This document shows, piece by piece, positions 16,753 to 25,529 of a stretch of DNA of 64,000 nt. A program made the position numbers and the translations under genes. Source of the DNA: Chloroflexi bacterium UBA6622 (GTDB lineage Bacteria > Chloroflexota > UBA11872); NCBI GenBank assembly GCA_002433065.1, contig DJHK01000028.1, positions 15,966 through 79,965 on the forward strand, given 5' to 3'. The notes below the pieces were generated by a model that was not told where the DNA came from, did not search any database, and was given only the letters and a program-made list of their open reading frames with translations. How positions within the stretch are numbered: the stretch's first letter is position 1; each line of letters starts with the position of its first letter.

Positions 16753-17727
16753 ATGTCAGGAAGCTTCTCTAGGCTCCTGTCCTCTCTGCGTTTCCCGAGG
16801 GTTAGACCCTCCCTGATCGTACGTTTTGTTTTGGGAGGTCTAGGTGTTGGGATCGCAGCAATACTTCTGATTTCTGCGGGCGCTGCATGGAGAATCACGC
16901 ATCCGCCACAGGAATCTCAGATCCAGACTCGGCTTGACAAGGATGTTGGATGGGTGCGATTTGACTTTCCAACTCGCGATGGGGCTACCTTAGCTGGTTG
17001 GTTCGGTCCGGTCATTGACCCGATAGGGACGGTGATTTTGGCGCACGGTGCGGGCGGGTCCCACCAGGATATTCTTGGCAAGGCGCATTTTGTACGACGT
17101 GCTGGGTATCACGCGTTTGTTTTCGACTTTTTGGGACATGGGCTAAGCGATTCTGGGGTGGTCAGTCTAGGTGCATATGAGGTCAAAGATCTTTTAGCTG
17201 CGGTAGATCTTGTGGTTCGTTTGCCTGGGGTTGATCCTAGTCGGGTTGCGGTGCTCGGAGATTCAATGGGGGGTGCGGTGGCTATTATGGCGGCGGCCCG
17301 CGACCCACGGATTGCGGCGGTTATTGCCGAGTCATCCTATGCTCGACTTGACCGAACAACATCTGAGTCGTTTTACGAGTTTTTGCAGCTTCCGGCGTTT
17401 CCATTCGCCGGTCCTGTGAAATTTTTTGGCCGCCTATTTTCCGGGGTGGATGTTACTGATATAAACCCGGTTAATGAAATTGGTCGAATTAGCCCACGCC
17501 CAGTTTTTATAATTCACGGGAGTGCTGACAGGCAGGTTTCGGCGCAGGCCGGTCGAGAATTATATGACGCTGCGCAGGAACCGCGTGTAATCTGGCAGCC
17601 AGCGCGCGTTGGACATGTGGCATCGTTCTACACGTTCTACAGTCGTTTTGATTACCATGCTCGCGTGGGCGCGTTTCTGGCCCAGGCTCTTGGTCGGCCG
17701 AACGTGGCAACGGAGGGTGATGTGTGA
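16753..17727 (+). CDS. Membrane-anchored alpha/beta hydrolase
   Basis: A 324-residue protein with a TAGGAG ribosome site ahead of the ATG. An N-terminal membrane helix (about 21-45) is followed by an alpha/beta-hydrolase domain. The oxyanion HGAGGS segment, the nucleophile elbow GDSMGG (catalytic Ser), an acid in the HGSADRQV region and a histidine in VGHVASF complete the triad. It belongs to the family of serine aminopeptidase S33/dienelactone-hydrolase-like proteins; the substrate is unknown. The catalytic domain probably faces outwards, given the positive residues before the helix. Confidence 0.85.
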   Translation: MSGSFSRLLSSLRFPRVRPSLIVRFVLGGLGVGIAAILLISAGAAWRITHPPQESQIQTRLDKDVGWVRFDFPTRDGATLAGWFGPVIDPIGTVILAHGAGGSHQDILGKAHFVRRAGYHAFVFDFLGHGLSDSGVVSLGAYEVKDLLAAVDLVVRLPGVDPSRVAVLGDSMGGAVAIMAAARDPRIAAVIAESSYARLDRTTSESFYEFLQLPAFPFAGPVKFFGRLFSGVDVTDINPVNEIGRISPRPVFIIHGSADRQVSAQAGRELYDAAQEPRVIWQPARVGHVASFYTFYSRFDYHARVGAFLAQALGRPNVATEGDV

Positions 17728-17817
17728 TTCATTACGCTGTGTTTGAAACGTCGGTGCTACCATCTCCCGGGTTTTGTTGACGAAACCGCAACTATAGATT
17801 TCTAAGGGAAGTTACGA

Positions 17818-18375
17818 GTGGAGCGAAGCGGATCTTCAGTCACGGATACGACAATCGTCGTGCTGACTCTTTTGTTGGGTGGGTTTTTCTGGCTAATTAC
17901 ATGGCTTCCGTCGCTCGGATTGCGTCAAGCCGGAGACGACTGGAACATTCCGGCTGAGTTTTCTGCACGTGCAAATCCAGTTGTGGCAAGTAGTGATGTT
18001 TTAATGCGAGGGCGTGAACAGTATTTGTTCACATGTGCTAAGTGCCACGGGTTTTTAGCGGATGGTCATGGGCCGCAGATAGAGCTACTGATGCCACGGC
18101 CGTTGAACTTTACCCATCGTGACGTCCAGAATCGCACTGATGGGGATCTTTTTTACATCATTTCTACGGGACGGGATTCGATGCCGGAGTATGGGTCTCG
18201 GGCCACTGAAAAAGAAATTTGGGAACTCGTGCACTACATTCGCGCCACTGTCCATCTGCCGGGCCACTACGATGAATCTGATCCAAACGACTTGATTTTG
18301 AACCCTGGCATGATTACGACAGCAAGGCCAGATACGCCTATAACGCCCATACCGCTCATAGGTCCGGATCGTTAG
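17818..18375 (+). CDS. Membrane-anchored monoheme cytochrome c
   Basis: A 185-residue protein starting at a GTG. An uncleaved N-terminal helix (about 10-35) anchors a single class I cytochrome c domain with the heme motif CAKCH (Cys73, Cys76, His77). The likely axial Met is in RDSMPEY, and the last helix is the typical LVHYIR. It would carry electrons on the outer face of the membrane. The domain is similar in layout to the lipoprotein cytochrome at 55357-55797 (both have the CH, ADG-GPQ, PRP and DG-FY order). No oxidase or dehydrogenase genes are adjacent. Confidence 0.9.
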   Translation: MERSGSSVTDTTIVVLTLLLGGFFWLITWLPSLGLRQAGDDWNIPAEFSARANPVVASSDVLMRGREQYLFTCAKCHGFLADGHGPQIELLMPRPLNFTHRDVQNRTDGDLFYIISTGRDSMPEYGSRATEKEIWELVHYIRATVHLPGHYDESDPNDLILNPGMITTARPDTPITPIPLIGPDR

Positions 18376-18399
18376 TCGGGGAACTGCGGAAAGCCTGAC

Positions 18400-19815
18400 G
18401 TGGGCAGCGACGATTGGGTTTTTGCATCGGTTCTCGAGATCTCAACAGCGGTTCGTGAGGGGAAGATCAGCGCGCTCGAGGTCACCAACGCTGCATTAGA
18501 ACGGATTGAGGCGACTGACCACAGCATACGGGCGTTTAGACATGTGGATGTTGAAGGGGCTCGGGCAGCAGCGTTGGAACTAGACACGGCTAGGCGTAGT
18601 GGCGTGAGCCTGGGAGCTCTCGCTGGCGTGCCAATCGCGGTCAAAGAAAATGTTCCGGTAAACGGCTTGCCTCGTGAAGTTGGGTCGTTAGTTCGACGTG
18701 GTGAGCGATCAGATTCGGATGCTCTCGCGGTAGGGCGTTTGCGTTCTGCTCACGGGATCATTATTGGGATGACGTGCATGCCCGAGTATGGTCATATCGG
18801 ATTGGGGCATAGCCCGCTAGGGCCCGCCACCAGGAATCCATGGTCAATGTCGCATACCCCTGGCGGATCAAGTAGTGGTTCTGCTGCGGCGGTGGCATCA
18901 GGACAAGCTGCCTTGGCTCTTGGTACTGATGGCGGCGGTTCGATACGTATCCCGTCGGCTTGTTGTGGCGTGGTGGGCCACAAGCCGACGCTTGGTCGTG
19001 TTCCCCATGCACCGCTGCGTGCCGGATTCGCACCGATGTCGCATTTAGGCCCTATTGGTCGCAGTGTTGGTGATGTGGCCATGATGCTGGATGTCATTGC
19101 CGCGCAAGATCATCGCGATCCAGCGTCCTTCCCGTCCGAGGGAGTGTGCTATGCAGAGATATCTCAAGAATCGCGAAGTGAAGGCCGGATCGGATGGGCT
19201 CCACAACTGGGAACAACTACTGTCGATGACGACGTGCTTAAGGTCTGTGGGAGTGCTGTTGAGGCGTTGGTGGCTAACGGTTATACAGTGGTGGATATAG
19301 ATCCGTTTCTCGATGACTGGACCGATGCATGGGCGATTCTTTTTGATGTCATGATGGCTTCTCTGGTTGCCGAACGCCTGTCAGACATTTATCGACTTTC
19401 TGAGCCGAGCTTAATTGCACGTGTCGAGCATGGACTTGGGGTAGACGCAATTGAGATTGCTAAGGCAGAGGCCACGCGGCGGGATGTCTGGGCCGCGTTT
19501 CACAGGATATACGAGCAGTTCGATGTAGATGTAGTTGTGACGCCAGCGCTTCTGGATCCACCTCTGCCAGTTGATCCCCAGACCGGGGTTATTGATGAGC
19601 CTGAGGCATGGTCGGACCGGTGGTTTATGCACATGTATCCGGCGAACCTGACAGGGCAACCGGCGGCCAGTGTTCCCGTTGGGACGACGGTTGATGGACT
19701 TCCGGTCGGTCTCCAGGTCATGGGGTCACGGTTTGCTGACGGTAAAGTAATCAGGTTTGCAAGTGCCGTGGAGCGGTGTATTAACTGGTTGGGTACACGC
19801 CCGGATTTTGATTAG
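18400..19815 (+). CDS. Amidase (amidase-signature family)
   Basis: A 471-residue amidase-signature hydrolase starting at a GTG 24 bases after the cytochrome stop. The Ser-cisSer-Lys triad is visible: Lys82 in AVKENVPV, then the Gly/Ser-rich loop GGSSSGSAAAVASG and GTDGGGSIRIPS. It hydrolyses amides or acts as a GatA-type transamidation subunit; no GatB or GatC is nearby, so a stand-alone amidase is more likely. Another amidase-like gene starts at 63924 at the other end of the window. Confidence 0.9.
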   Translation: MGSDDWVFASVLEISTAVREGKISALEVTNAALERIEATDHSIRAFRHVDVEGARAAALELDTARRSGVSLGALAGVPIAVKENVPVNGLPREVGSLVRRGERSDSDALAVGRLRSAHGIIIGMTCMPEYGHIGLGHSPLGPATRNPWSMSHTPGGSSSGSAAAVASGQAALALGTDGGGSIRIPSACCGVVGHKPTLGRVPHAPLRAGFAPMSHLGPIGRSVGDVAMMLDVIAAQDHRDPASFPSEGVCYAEISQESRSEGRIGWAPQLGTTTVDDDVLKVCGSAVEALVANGYTVVDIDPFLDDWTDAWAILFDVMMASLVAERLSDIYRLSEPSLIARVEHGLGVDAIEIAKAEATRRDVWAAFHRIYEQFDVDVVVTPALLDPPLPVDPQTGVIDEPEAWSDRWFMHMYPANLTGQPAASVPVGTTVDGLPVGLQVMGSRFADGKVIRFASAVERCINWLGTRPDFD

Positions 19816-19854
19816 TCGCACGGTGCACGGGCATTCTTATTGAATGACCTACAA

Positions 19855-19874
19855 TTGGTCGTGGTCGTCGACCA
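19855..19874. promoter_or_regulatory. Perfect palindrome with direct repeat upstream of citrate synthase
   Basis: Between the amidase and citrate synthase genes, TGGTCG occurs twice in tandem and is followed by T and CGACCA, making the perfect palindrome TGGTCGTCGACCA at 19862-19874. A T-rich TATATTTTTT lies nearer the gene. It may be an operator or a short hairpin; no regulator is assigned. Confidence 0.3.
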
Positions 19875-19943
19875 TTTACTCGGTGCGTCTGTGGGCAGGT
19901 TTCGTTTGCACCGTGCTTATATTTTTTAATCAGAGAGGTCTTG

Positions 19944-21065
19944 ATGGCCGAAAAGGAAAGTGGTCTCCGCGGAGTTGTTGCTGGTCGTTCGGCACTTAGC
20001 TCAGTTGATGGTGAAGCTGGCCGTTTGACGTATAGAGGTATTGATATCGCTGCTCTGGCTTCACAGACGATTTTTGAAGAGGTTGCGTATCTTTTGTGGG
20101 AAGACGAGCTTCCGTCTCGAACTCAGCTTGACACGCTCACCCAGCAAATCAATGAAGGTCGAGCATTGCCGGATCCGGTGCTTGATGCCATCGCGGCCTT
20201 GCCGGAGGGGACCATTCCGATGGACGCACTGCGGACGGCCATATCGATGCTCGGCTCGTTCGATCCAGATCAAGGCGATGATTCTTTAGAGGCAAGCCGC
20301 CGCAAGGCGGTTCGTCTTTTGGCGCAGACGCCAAACGTGGTGGCACAGATAGGTCGCTTGCTGAATGGACGCTCACCTATTGAGGCTCCTGAAGGTTCCA
20401 TTGCTTCCTCGTTCCTTCAGACATTCTTTGATGAGAGTCCAAGTGCCGAAGCGACTCAAGCTTTGGACGTTTTATTGGTACTGCAAGCCGATCATGAATT
20501 TAATGCCAGTACGTTTGCTGCTAGGTCGATTGCTTCTACGATGACGGACATGCATTCAGCGATCACTGGCGCGATTGGATCGCTTCGCGGACCATTGCAT
20601 GGTGGGGCAAATCAGGCGGTTATGGAGATGTTGTTAACCGTTGATTCCGTCGATCAAGCCGAGGCTTGGGTTCTCGAAAGGCTGGCTAGGCGGGAACTGA
20701 TAATGGGATTCGGACATGCTGTCTATAAGACGGCTGATCCTCGAGCTACGGTGCTTCGCGAAATGGCACGGGAGCTTGCTAATTCCTCCGGGCACCCTGA
20801 ATGGTTCGATGTTTCGCAGGTTATGGAGTCGGTCATGCTCCGGGAGAAGAAGTTGCATTCGAACGTCGACTTCTATGCTGCGACTGTTTATGCGTCATTA
20901 GGGATTCCGCCAGAATTGTTCACGCCGATCTTTACGTCGAGCCGTATGAGTGGTTGGACCGCTCATGTATTGGAGCAGCAGGCGAACAATCGAATTATTC
21001 GCCCTCGGGCGGAGTATGTGGGCCACACTGATCGCAGGTTGGTTCCGATGGACGAGCGTGGTTAA
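19944..21065 (+). CDS. gltA: Citrate synthase
   Basis: A 373-residue enzyme of the citrate synthase family (short, Gram-positive/archaeal type). Catalytic residues are present: His in PLHGGANQAVMEML, His in GFGHAVYKTADPR and Asp in HSNVDFYAATVY. It condenses oxaloacetate with acetyl-CoA to feed the TCA cycle. The related 2-methylcitrate synthases share these motifs, so a dual role cannot be excluded. A TTG one codon upstream is a possible start; the ATG at 19944 follows AGAGAGG. It converges with the Gfo/Idh/MocA gene, three bases away. Confidence 0.93.
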   Translation: MAEKESGLRGVVAGRSALSSVDGEAGRLTYRGIDIAALASQTIFEEVAYLLWEDELPSRTQLDTLTQQINEGRALPDPVLDAIAALPEGTIPMDALRTAISMLGSFDPDQGDDSLEASRRKAVRLLAQTPNVVAQIGRLLNGRSPIEAPEGSIASSFLQTFFDESPSAEATQALDVLLVLQADHEFNASTFAARSIASTMTDMHSAITGAIGSLRGPLHGGANQAVMEMLLTVDSVDQAEAWVLERLARRELIMGFGHAVYKTADPRATVLREMARELANSSGHPEWFDVSQVMESVMLREKKLHSNVDFYAATVYASLGIPPELFTPIFTSSRMSGWTAHVLEQQANNRIIRPRAEYVGHTDRRLVPMDERG

Positions 21066-21068
21066 CGG

Positions 21069-22148
21069 TCAACCCTCGGGTAGTTGAACTTCTAGGCGTT
21101 CGGTCATCGACTTGTAAATCGCATCGACGATCTTGGTGATGAGCACACCGTGTGCTGCTGGCACAGTTGGTTCGGTGTTGTGTCTAACTGCCTTCACAAA
21201 GTCAGCGATCGATAACTCATGCGATGGGCGCTGGTGATCAGGCGCTTCAAATGTCTCGGTGCTATGACGGTCATTCCTGTCGTGGAAGAGGCGAAGGGGG
21301 TTGAGGGCCAGGCCGCTGTCCGCAGCAGATATTTCGAGCTGTTGGATGCTCGGGTTTTCCATTCGGAGGATCCATGAGCATTCGAGCAGTAAGATCATCT
21401 CGTCGCTGAATCGAATGGCAGCGAAGGCGTAATCATCGACGTCATATGTCTCGGTGTTCCAGGCTCCCCAGCGGTTGGTTACCTCGCCCCGCTGACCAAG
21501 CGCTTGGCCTGTAGCTCCCCAGACGCTTGTCGGTGTAGGGTGACCGAGTACATACAGTGCTCGGTCTAACGCGTGCACTCCGATATCGATCAGTGCTCCG
21601 CCTCCATTTGCGGTCTTGGAAGTAAAAGTCCCCCATGTCGGTACACCAGCACGACGTAAATATGACGCCCTAGCGAAATGTGGTGCTCCGAGTACGCCAG
21701 TGGTGACAAGGCGTCGGGCTTCTTGCGTATCCCACTCAAATCGCGTCTGAAAATCAATTGCCAGAATACGGTTGGCCTTCAACGCTGCTTGTTCCATTGC
21801 GATGGCTTCTGCTGAATTCATTGCCATTGGTTTTTCGCAAAATACATGCTTTCCTGATTCAAGGGCCGCGATAGTGGTCTCGGCGTGTGCCACGGGCGGC
21901 GTAGCAATGGAAACAGCATCGATGTCCTCTCGATTAAGCATTTCTCTGAAATCGGTAAAGGCGAGTTCAATGCTGGCCTCGTTCGCGAGTTCAGCTGCTC
22001 GGCCTTCCACCGGATCAGCTACAGCGACAACTTGAACATCCGAATTTGCCAAAAACCCTGGTAAATGGGCGCCGCGAGCGATGCTGCCGGCACCTATGAG
22101 GCCAACCCGGGTTCGGGAGGGATTGTTGATGTTGAAATGTTCAGACAT
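21069..22148 (-). CDS. Gfo/Idh/MocA-family oxidoreductase
   Basis: A 359-residue NAD(P)-dependent dehydrogenase of sugar or cyclitol substrates. It has the N-terminal Rossmann motif VGLIGAGSIARGAHLPGF, the EKPMA signature near the active site (Lys), and a C-terminal alpha/beta domain with a DIGVHALD segment carrying the conserved catalytic His and Asp. Likely substrates are inositols or sugars. Two IolE-like isomerases occur elsewhere in the window (37889 and 55952), but not next to it. Confidence 0.88.
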   Translation of the reverse strand: MSEHFNINNPSRTRVGLIGAGSIARGAHLPGFLANSDVQVVAVADPVEGRAAELANEASIELAFTDFREMLNREDIDAVSIATPPVAHAETTIAALESGKHVFCEKPMAMNSAEAIAMEQAALKANRILAIDFQTRFEWDTQEARRLVTTGVLGAPHFARASYLRRAGVPTWGTFTSKTANGGGALIDIGVHALDRALYVLGHPTPTSVWGATGQALGQRGEVTNRWGAWNTETYDVDDYAFAAIRFSDEMILLLECSWILRMENPSIQQLEISAADSGLALNPLRLFHDRNDRHSTETFEAPDHQRPSHELSIADFVKAVRHNTEPTVPAAHGVLITKIVDAIYKSMTERLEVQLPEG

Positions 22149-22299
22149 GAGTAACTCGTGTAGGCCAGGCGACGGACGCTAGCACATGTTCATTTTTTGG
22201 TCTGCGTCACGATGTTTGGCAGGGGACCGAACACCAGTGTGGCGAGACTGGTGCTAAACTCGGCTTCCGCGGCTTTTGCGGAATTAGACTTAACTACTG

Positions 22300-22434
22300 A
22301 TGAAACGTACATATCAACCCAAGGTTCGGAGACGAAAGCGTAAGCATGGTTTTCGTTCGCGCATGGCGACTCGAAATGGCCGGGCAATCCTTCGGCGTCG
22401 GCGTCATAAGGGCCGCAAACGCCTAGCTGTCTGA
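22300..22434 (+). CDS. rpmH: 50S ribosomal protein L34
   Basis: A 44-residue, strongly basic protein that starts [18 protein letters not shown] and ends in [13 protein letters not shown]. This is a near-complete match to the bacterial L34 pattern, including the central [10 protein letters not shown]. It starts at an ATG at 22300 and is too short for most gene finders' length cut-off. L34 binds 23S rRNA in the large subunit. It heads the conserved rpmH-rnpA-yidD-yidC-jag block. No dnaA gene or clear DnaA-box cluster is visible upstream; the neighbour there is an oxidoreductase. Confidence 0.97.
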   Translation: MKRTYQPKVRRRKRKHGFRSRMATRNGRAILRRRRHKGRKRLAV

Positions 22435-22475
22435 ATCGAAATACCATGCGGCCTAGCGCCGGTGTCTGAGGATTT

Positions 22476-22817
22476 ATGACTCGTCCAACTCGTTTGCGCC
22501 GTTACGCGGATATCTTGCGCGTACGACGACGTGGGTCGCGGATTGAAACCGCCCACGTGGTCATGCTCGTGGTGCCAGGTGGAGGAGGGGTATCACGGAG
22601 TGTTGTTAGTGTTGCCCGACGATTTGGTTCAGCGGTAAAACGGAATCGACTGCGACGGCAGTTAACAGAATTACTCCGAATTGAACTTCCATATCTCCAA
22701 CGTTCAGTGGATATAGTGGTGTTCCCACGGTTATCGGCGGTCGATGCGTCATTTCCGCAACTCCGTGGCTCTATCAAGGACGCCTTTCGCCAGATGGATG
22801 TTGGGACACGCGTGTGA
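22476..22817 (+). CDS. rnpA: Ribonuclease P protein component
   Basis: A 113-residue basic protein with the RnpA signature SVARRFGSAVKRNRLRRQLTE, which is the RNA-binding RNR motif of the family. It assists the catalytic RNase P RNA in maturing tRNA 5' ends. It follows rpmH by 41 bases and overlaps the start of yidD by four bases, so the block is one operon. Length is normal for the family. Confidence 0.96.
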   Translation: MTRPTRLRRYADILRVRRRGSRIETAHVVMLVVPGGGGVSRSVVSVARRFGSAVKRNRLRRQLTELLRIELPYLQRSVDIVVFPRLSAVDASFPQLRGSIKDAFRQMDVGTRV

Positions 22818-23023
22818 AGGTGCTTACGCTTTTTGTTATTCGAATGTATCAAAAATGGGTTTCCCCACTCACGGGGTCAAACTGCCGATTCCATCCCACA
22901 TGTTCGAGTTATGCATATGGGGCGATTGATCGCTACGGCTTCGCACGGGGTGTGGCTTTGACGATGCGGCGTATTGTCCGGTGTCACCCGTGGCACGCTG
23001 GAGGTTTCGACCCCGTCCCATAG
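22814..23023 (+). CDS. yidD: Membrane-protein insertion efficiency factor YidD
   Basis: A 69-residue protein that starts at a GTG overlapping the rnpA stop. It has the full YidD core: YQKWVSPLTGSNCRFHPTCSSYAYGAI, with three conserved cysteines, and RCHPWHAGGFDPVP at the C terminus. It is a peripheral membrane protein that helps YidC insert membrane proteins. The yidC gene follows at once. Confidence 0.96.
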   Translation: MKVLTLFVIRMYQKWVSPLTGSNCRFHPTCSSYAYGAIDRYGFARGVALTMRRIVRCHPWHAGGFDPVP

Positions 23024-23038
23024 GGGTTGGTTGTTCCT

Positions 23039-24661
23039 ATGGACGGGATTTTCAATTCGTGGCAGACATTAGCCGTTGATCCTTTAAGCGGTGTGCTTAC
23101 CGGCATCCACAGTGTGGTCGGAAGTTACGCAATAGCAATCGTTTTGTTCACGGTAGGGATTCGATTGCTGATGGTCCCCTTAACGATCAAACAGATTCGT
23201 TCGCAGCGAAAGATGCAGCTTATTCAACCTGAGCTGGAAGCGATGCGTCGGAAATTCAAGGGTGATCGCCAGGCTACCTCTGAGGCGACCATGAAGTTGT
23301 ATAAGGAGCGTGGTGTTAATCCGGTGGCCGGCTGTTTACCGGCGTTGGTCCAACTTCCGATCCTTCTGGCTCTCTACGGTGGCATTCTTACGCTCAGCAG
23401 TCGGGGTCTCCTGAACGAGCAATTTCTCTGGTTTAATTTGGCCCGGGAGGATTCAACGATCCATCTTGTTGGTGAGGCAGCACCGACGGAACCCGTCGAT
23501 GTGGTAATAGCCACCACAGGTTTACCGTCCCCACTTCATGCGTCGCTTGCAGTGTCCTTCACCCAGTCTGCGCCGAACTTCAGGTTTCGTACGGAGGTTA
23601 CTGACACGGGTACTGCGATAGACGCGCTCAACAAGGGAGCTGCAACAGCCATTGTGCTCGATGAACAGGTTGAAGCTTCGAAGTTGCCCAACGGTACAAC
23701 GACGTCCCGACTTATTCAGGCGGCTGCCTTCTTGGTGGAGCGTGATCGGCTGGTAACCCGGCTGTCGGAGTCGCAGGTTGTGGGCATTCTCAGAGGTGAG
23801 ATTACGAACTGGGCCCAGGTGAGTGATGCGAATGGCCCTATTGTCTTGCACGGATTACGAGACGATTTTGGATCACGTGCGTTAGTGCAACGCTTGTTGC
23901 TCGATGAAGGTGAAGCTATTGGTGTGCCAATCCGCGAGCATGAAAGCCGCGATGATTATCTCAATGCCATACGTGAGGATCCGAATGCTCTTGGGTTATC
24001 GATGCCCATGCGTACCGATGAGGTTCGTATGGTTAACATCGAAGCCCGCGGAGCGACACGGGCATTTCCTCCTATCGTCGACGTCTTGAGTGATGGGCAA
24101 TATCCGTTAGCTCGAGACATCTATGTGTATTGGGGAGATGCCAATGGTGAGGCTAAGACATATGTGCGTGATTGGTGGCTGAGCGGACAAGGACAGGAGG
24201 CATCGCAGGCTGCCGGATTTACACGAGTGCCCCCGAGGTATGATTTCTTTGGCTCTGGGGGTTTCTATATTTCGGTTTTGGCGCTACTTGCTGGCGGGTT
24301 CCAATTTATTCAAGCCCGGATGATGCAGTCGGTGGGGGCTACCGGCCAAGCGGCCACGATGAATCGTGTGATGCAATTCATGCCATTAATTGTGGTTGTC
24401 TTTGCTTGGACATTCCAAGCAGGTCTTGTGCTTTACTGGGTAATCTCAAGCATTATCGCGATCATTCAGCAATACTTTACGACGGGGACCGGGAAGCTTT
24501 TCCCAGCTCACTGGTCTTTGGCGCGCGATGTGATGGGGGAGCATAACGCTAAGGTAGCTCAGGCTGCTTCAGCGGATCCGGAAACAAAAACCTCGTCGGC
24601 GGACGAAGAAACTCGTCCTCGGCGACCACGGCGGCGAAGACGGAGGAGACGCGGTGGGTAA
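23039..24661 (+). CDS. yidC: YidC/OxaA membrane insertase with inserted PstS-like substrate-binding domain
   Basis: This protein (540 residues from the ATG at 23039; a TTG at 23027 is also in frame) is about twice the length of a Gram-positive YidC. Using the longer numbering, the first transmembrane segment is about 32-52, the cytoplasmic coiled region 55-95, TM2 at about 100-122, and later TMs at about 413-432, 448-468 and 470-482, followed by a basic tail (RRPRRRRRRRRRG). The insertase core is complete. Between FLWFNLAREDS and FYISVLALLAGG, where most homologues have about 20 residues, lie some 245 residues resembling a type II periplasmic-binding domain of the phosphate-binding PstS type. 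Its landmarks are DTGTAIDALNKGAATAIVLDE, VVGILRGEITNWAQV and YVRDWWLSGQGQEASQAAGF. The insert is in frame and faces the outside. Confidence 0.93.
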   Translation: MDGIFNSWQTLAVDPLSGVLTGIHSVVGSYAIAIVLFTVGIRLLMVPLTIKQIRSQRKMQLIQPELEAMRRKFKGDRQATSEATMKLYKERGVNPVAGCLPALVQLPILLALYGGILTLSSRGLLNEQFLWFNLAREDSTIHLVGEAAPTEPVDVVIATTGLPSPLHASLAVSFTQSAPNFRFRTEVTDTGTAIDALNKGAATAIVLDEQVEASKLPNGTTTSRLIQAAAFLVERDRLVTRLSESQVVGILRGEITNWAQVSDANGPIVLHGLRDDFGSRALVQRLLLDEGEAIGVPIREHESRDDYLNAIREDPNALGLSMPMRTDEVRMVNIEARGATRAFPPIVDVLSDGQYPLARDIYVYWGDANGEAKTYVRDWWLSGQGQEASQAAGFTRVPPRYDFFGSGGFYISVLALLAGGFQFIQARMMQSVGATGQAATMNRVMQFMPLIVVVFAWTFQAGLVLYWVISSIIAIIQQYFTTGTGKLFPAHWSLARDVMGEHNAKVAQAASADPETKTSSADEETRPRRPRRRRRRRRGG

Positions 24662-25529
24662 TGAGAATGAACTGCCTGATGAGGTAGTCATATCGGGAAG
24701 TTCTGTTGAGGAGGCTGTTAAGCGTGCGTTGCTACAACTGAATGTAAACCTGGATGACGTCGATGTTGAGGTGATAGCTACAGGATCGCGAGGTGTGCTT
24801 GGTTTGGGTGGTGAAGATGCGCGCGTACGTGTTCGGTTACGAGATCGTCCCTATTCGGAGGGGTCAGATGTTGGCACGGACGACGAGGAGGATGTTGCGG
24901 GTGCATCGTCGACCCAATCACAGGGTCCTGATAAGAGTAGTGCTTTAACGATAGAGAGTTCTGATGGTGTCGAGGAGCTGGAACCAGAGGTTGAGCCAAC
25001 AGCGGCCGAAGGCCGTGAGGTAGTTGCTGCTTCGTCAGGTTCTGACACGAACCATCGTAAAGATCCTATTGATTCAGGTGAAGATTTGGAACGAGAAGCC
25101 GAAGATCTTTTGGATGGCTTACTTGAACGCATGGGATACATGGCGGATTTTGAAATTGTTTCCGAGGATCCTCTCGCTTACAACATTGTGGGGGATGAGG
25201 ATTTTGGACGGCTAATTGGCCGCCGTGGTGAAAACCTTCGATCTCTGGGATATCTCTTGAATCTGATGGTTGGACGCCGTCTTGGTCATCCGTGTCGGGT
25301 TACGCTGGATGTTGCTGGATATCGTCAACGTCGGGTTGAACACCTTACAGAGCTTGCTGAAACTTTTGCCGAAGAGGTTCGTGAGAACAAGGAACCCATA
25401 ACGCTGGAAACAATGTCGGCTTACGAACGTCGGGTGGTTCATGTCGCGTTAGCTGATGATGAAGAAGTACGGACATACAGCATTGGTGAGGGCGAGGAGC
25501 GCCGCGTCGTCATTAGCCCCAAAGCCTAG
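24654..25529 (+). CDS. jag: Jag/KhpB family RNA-binding protein
   Basis: This 291-residue protein overlaps the yidC stop by eight bases. The N-terminal Jag_N domain (about 10-65; VVISGSSVEEAVKRALLQL and GSRGVLGLGGEDARVRVR) is followed by an acidic, low-complexity linker (about 65-145) and then KH and R3H domains. The KH loop is IGRRGENL, and the R3H part has VAGYRQRRVEHLTELA and SAYERRVVHVAL. Jag/KhpB binds RNA at the membrane next to YidC in many bacteria. The linker is longer and more acidic than in Bacillus. Confidence 0.93.
   Translation: MGNENELPDEVVISGSSVEEAVKRALLQLNVNLDDVDVEVIATGSRGVLGLGGEDARVRVRLRDRPYSEGSDVGTDDEEDVAGASSTQSQGPDKSSALTIESSDGVEELEPEVEPTAAEGREVVAASSGSDTNHRKDPIDSGEDLEREAEDLLDGLLERMGYMADFEIVSEDPLAYNIVGDEDFGRLIGRRGENLRSLGYLLNLMVGRRLGHPCRVTLDVAGYRQRRVEHLTELAETFAEEVRENKEPITLETMSAYERRVVHVALADDEEVRTYSIGEGEERRVVISPKA

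Noticed and set aside
22149..22299. Possible replication origin next to rpmH
   Set aside because: No DnaA boxes (TTATCCACA or its complement), no AT-rich unwinding region and no dnaA/dnaN genes are visible.
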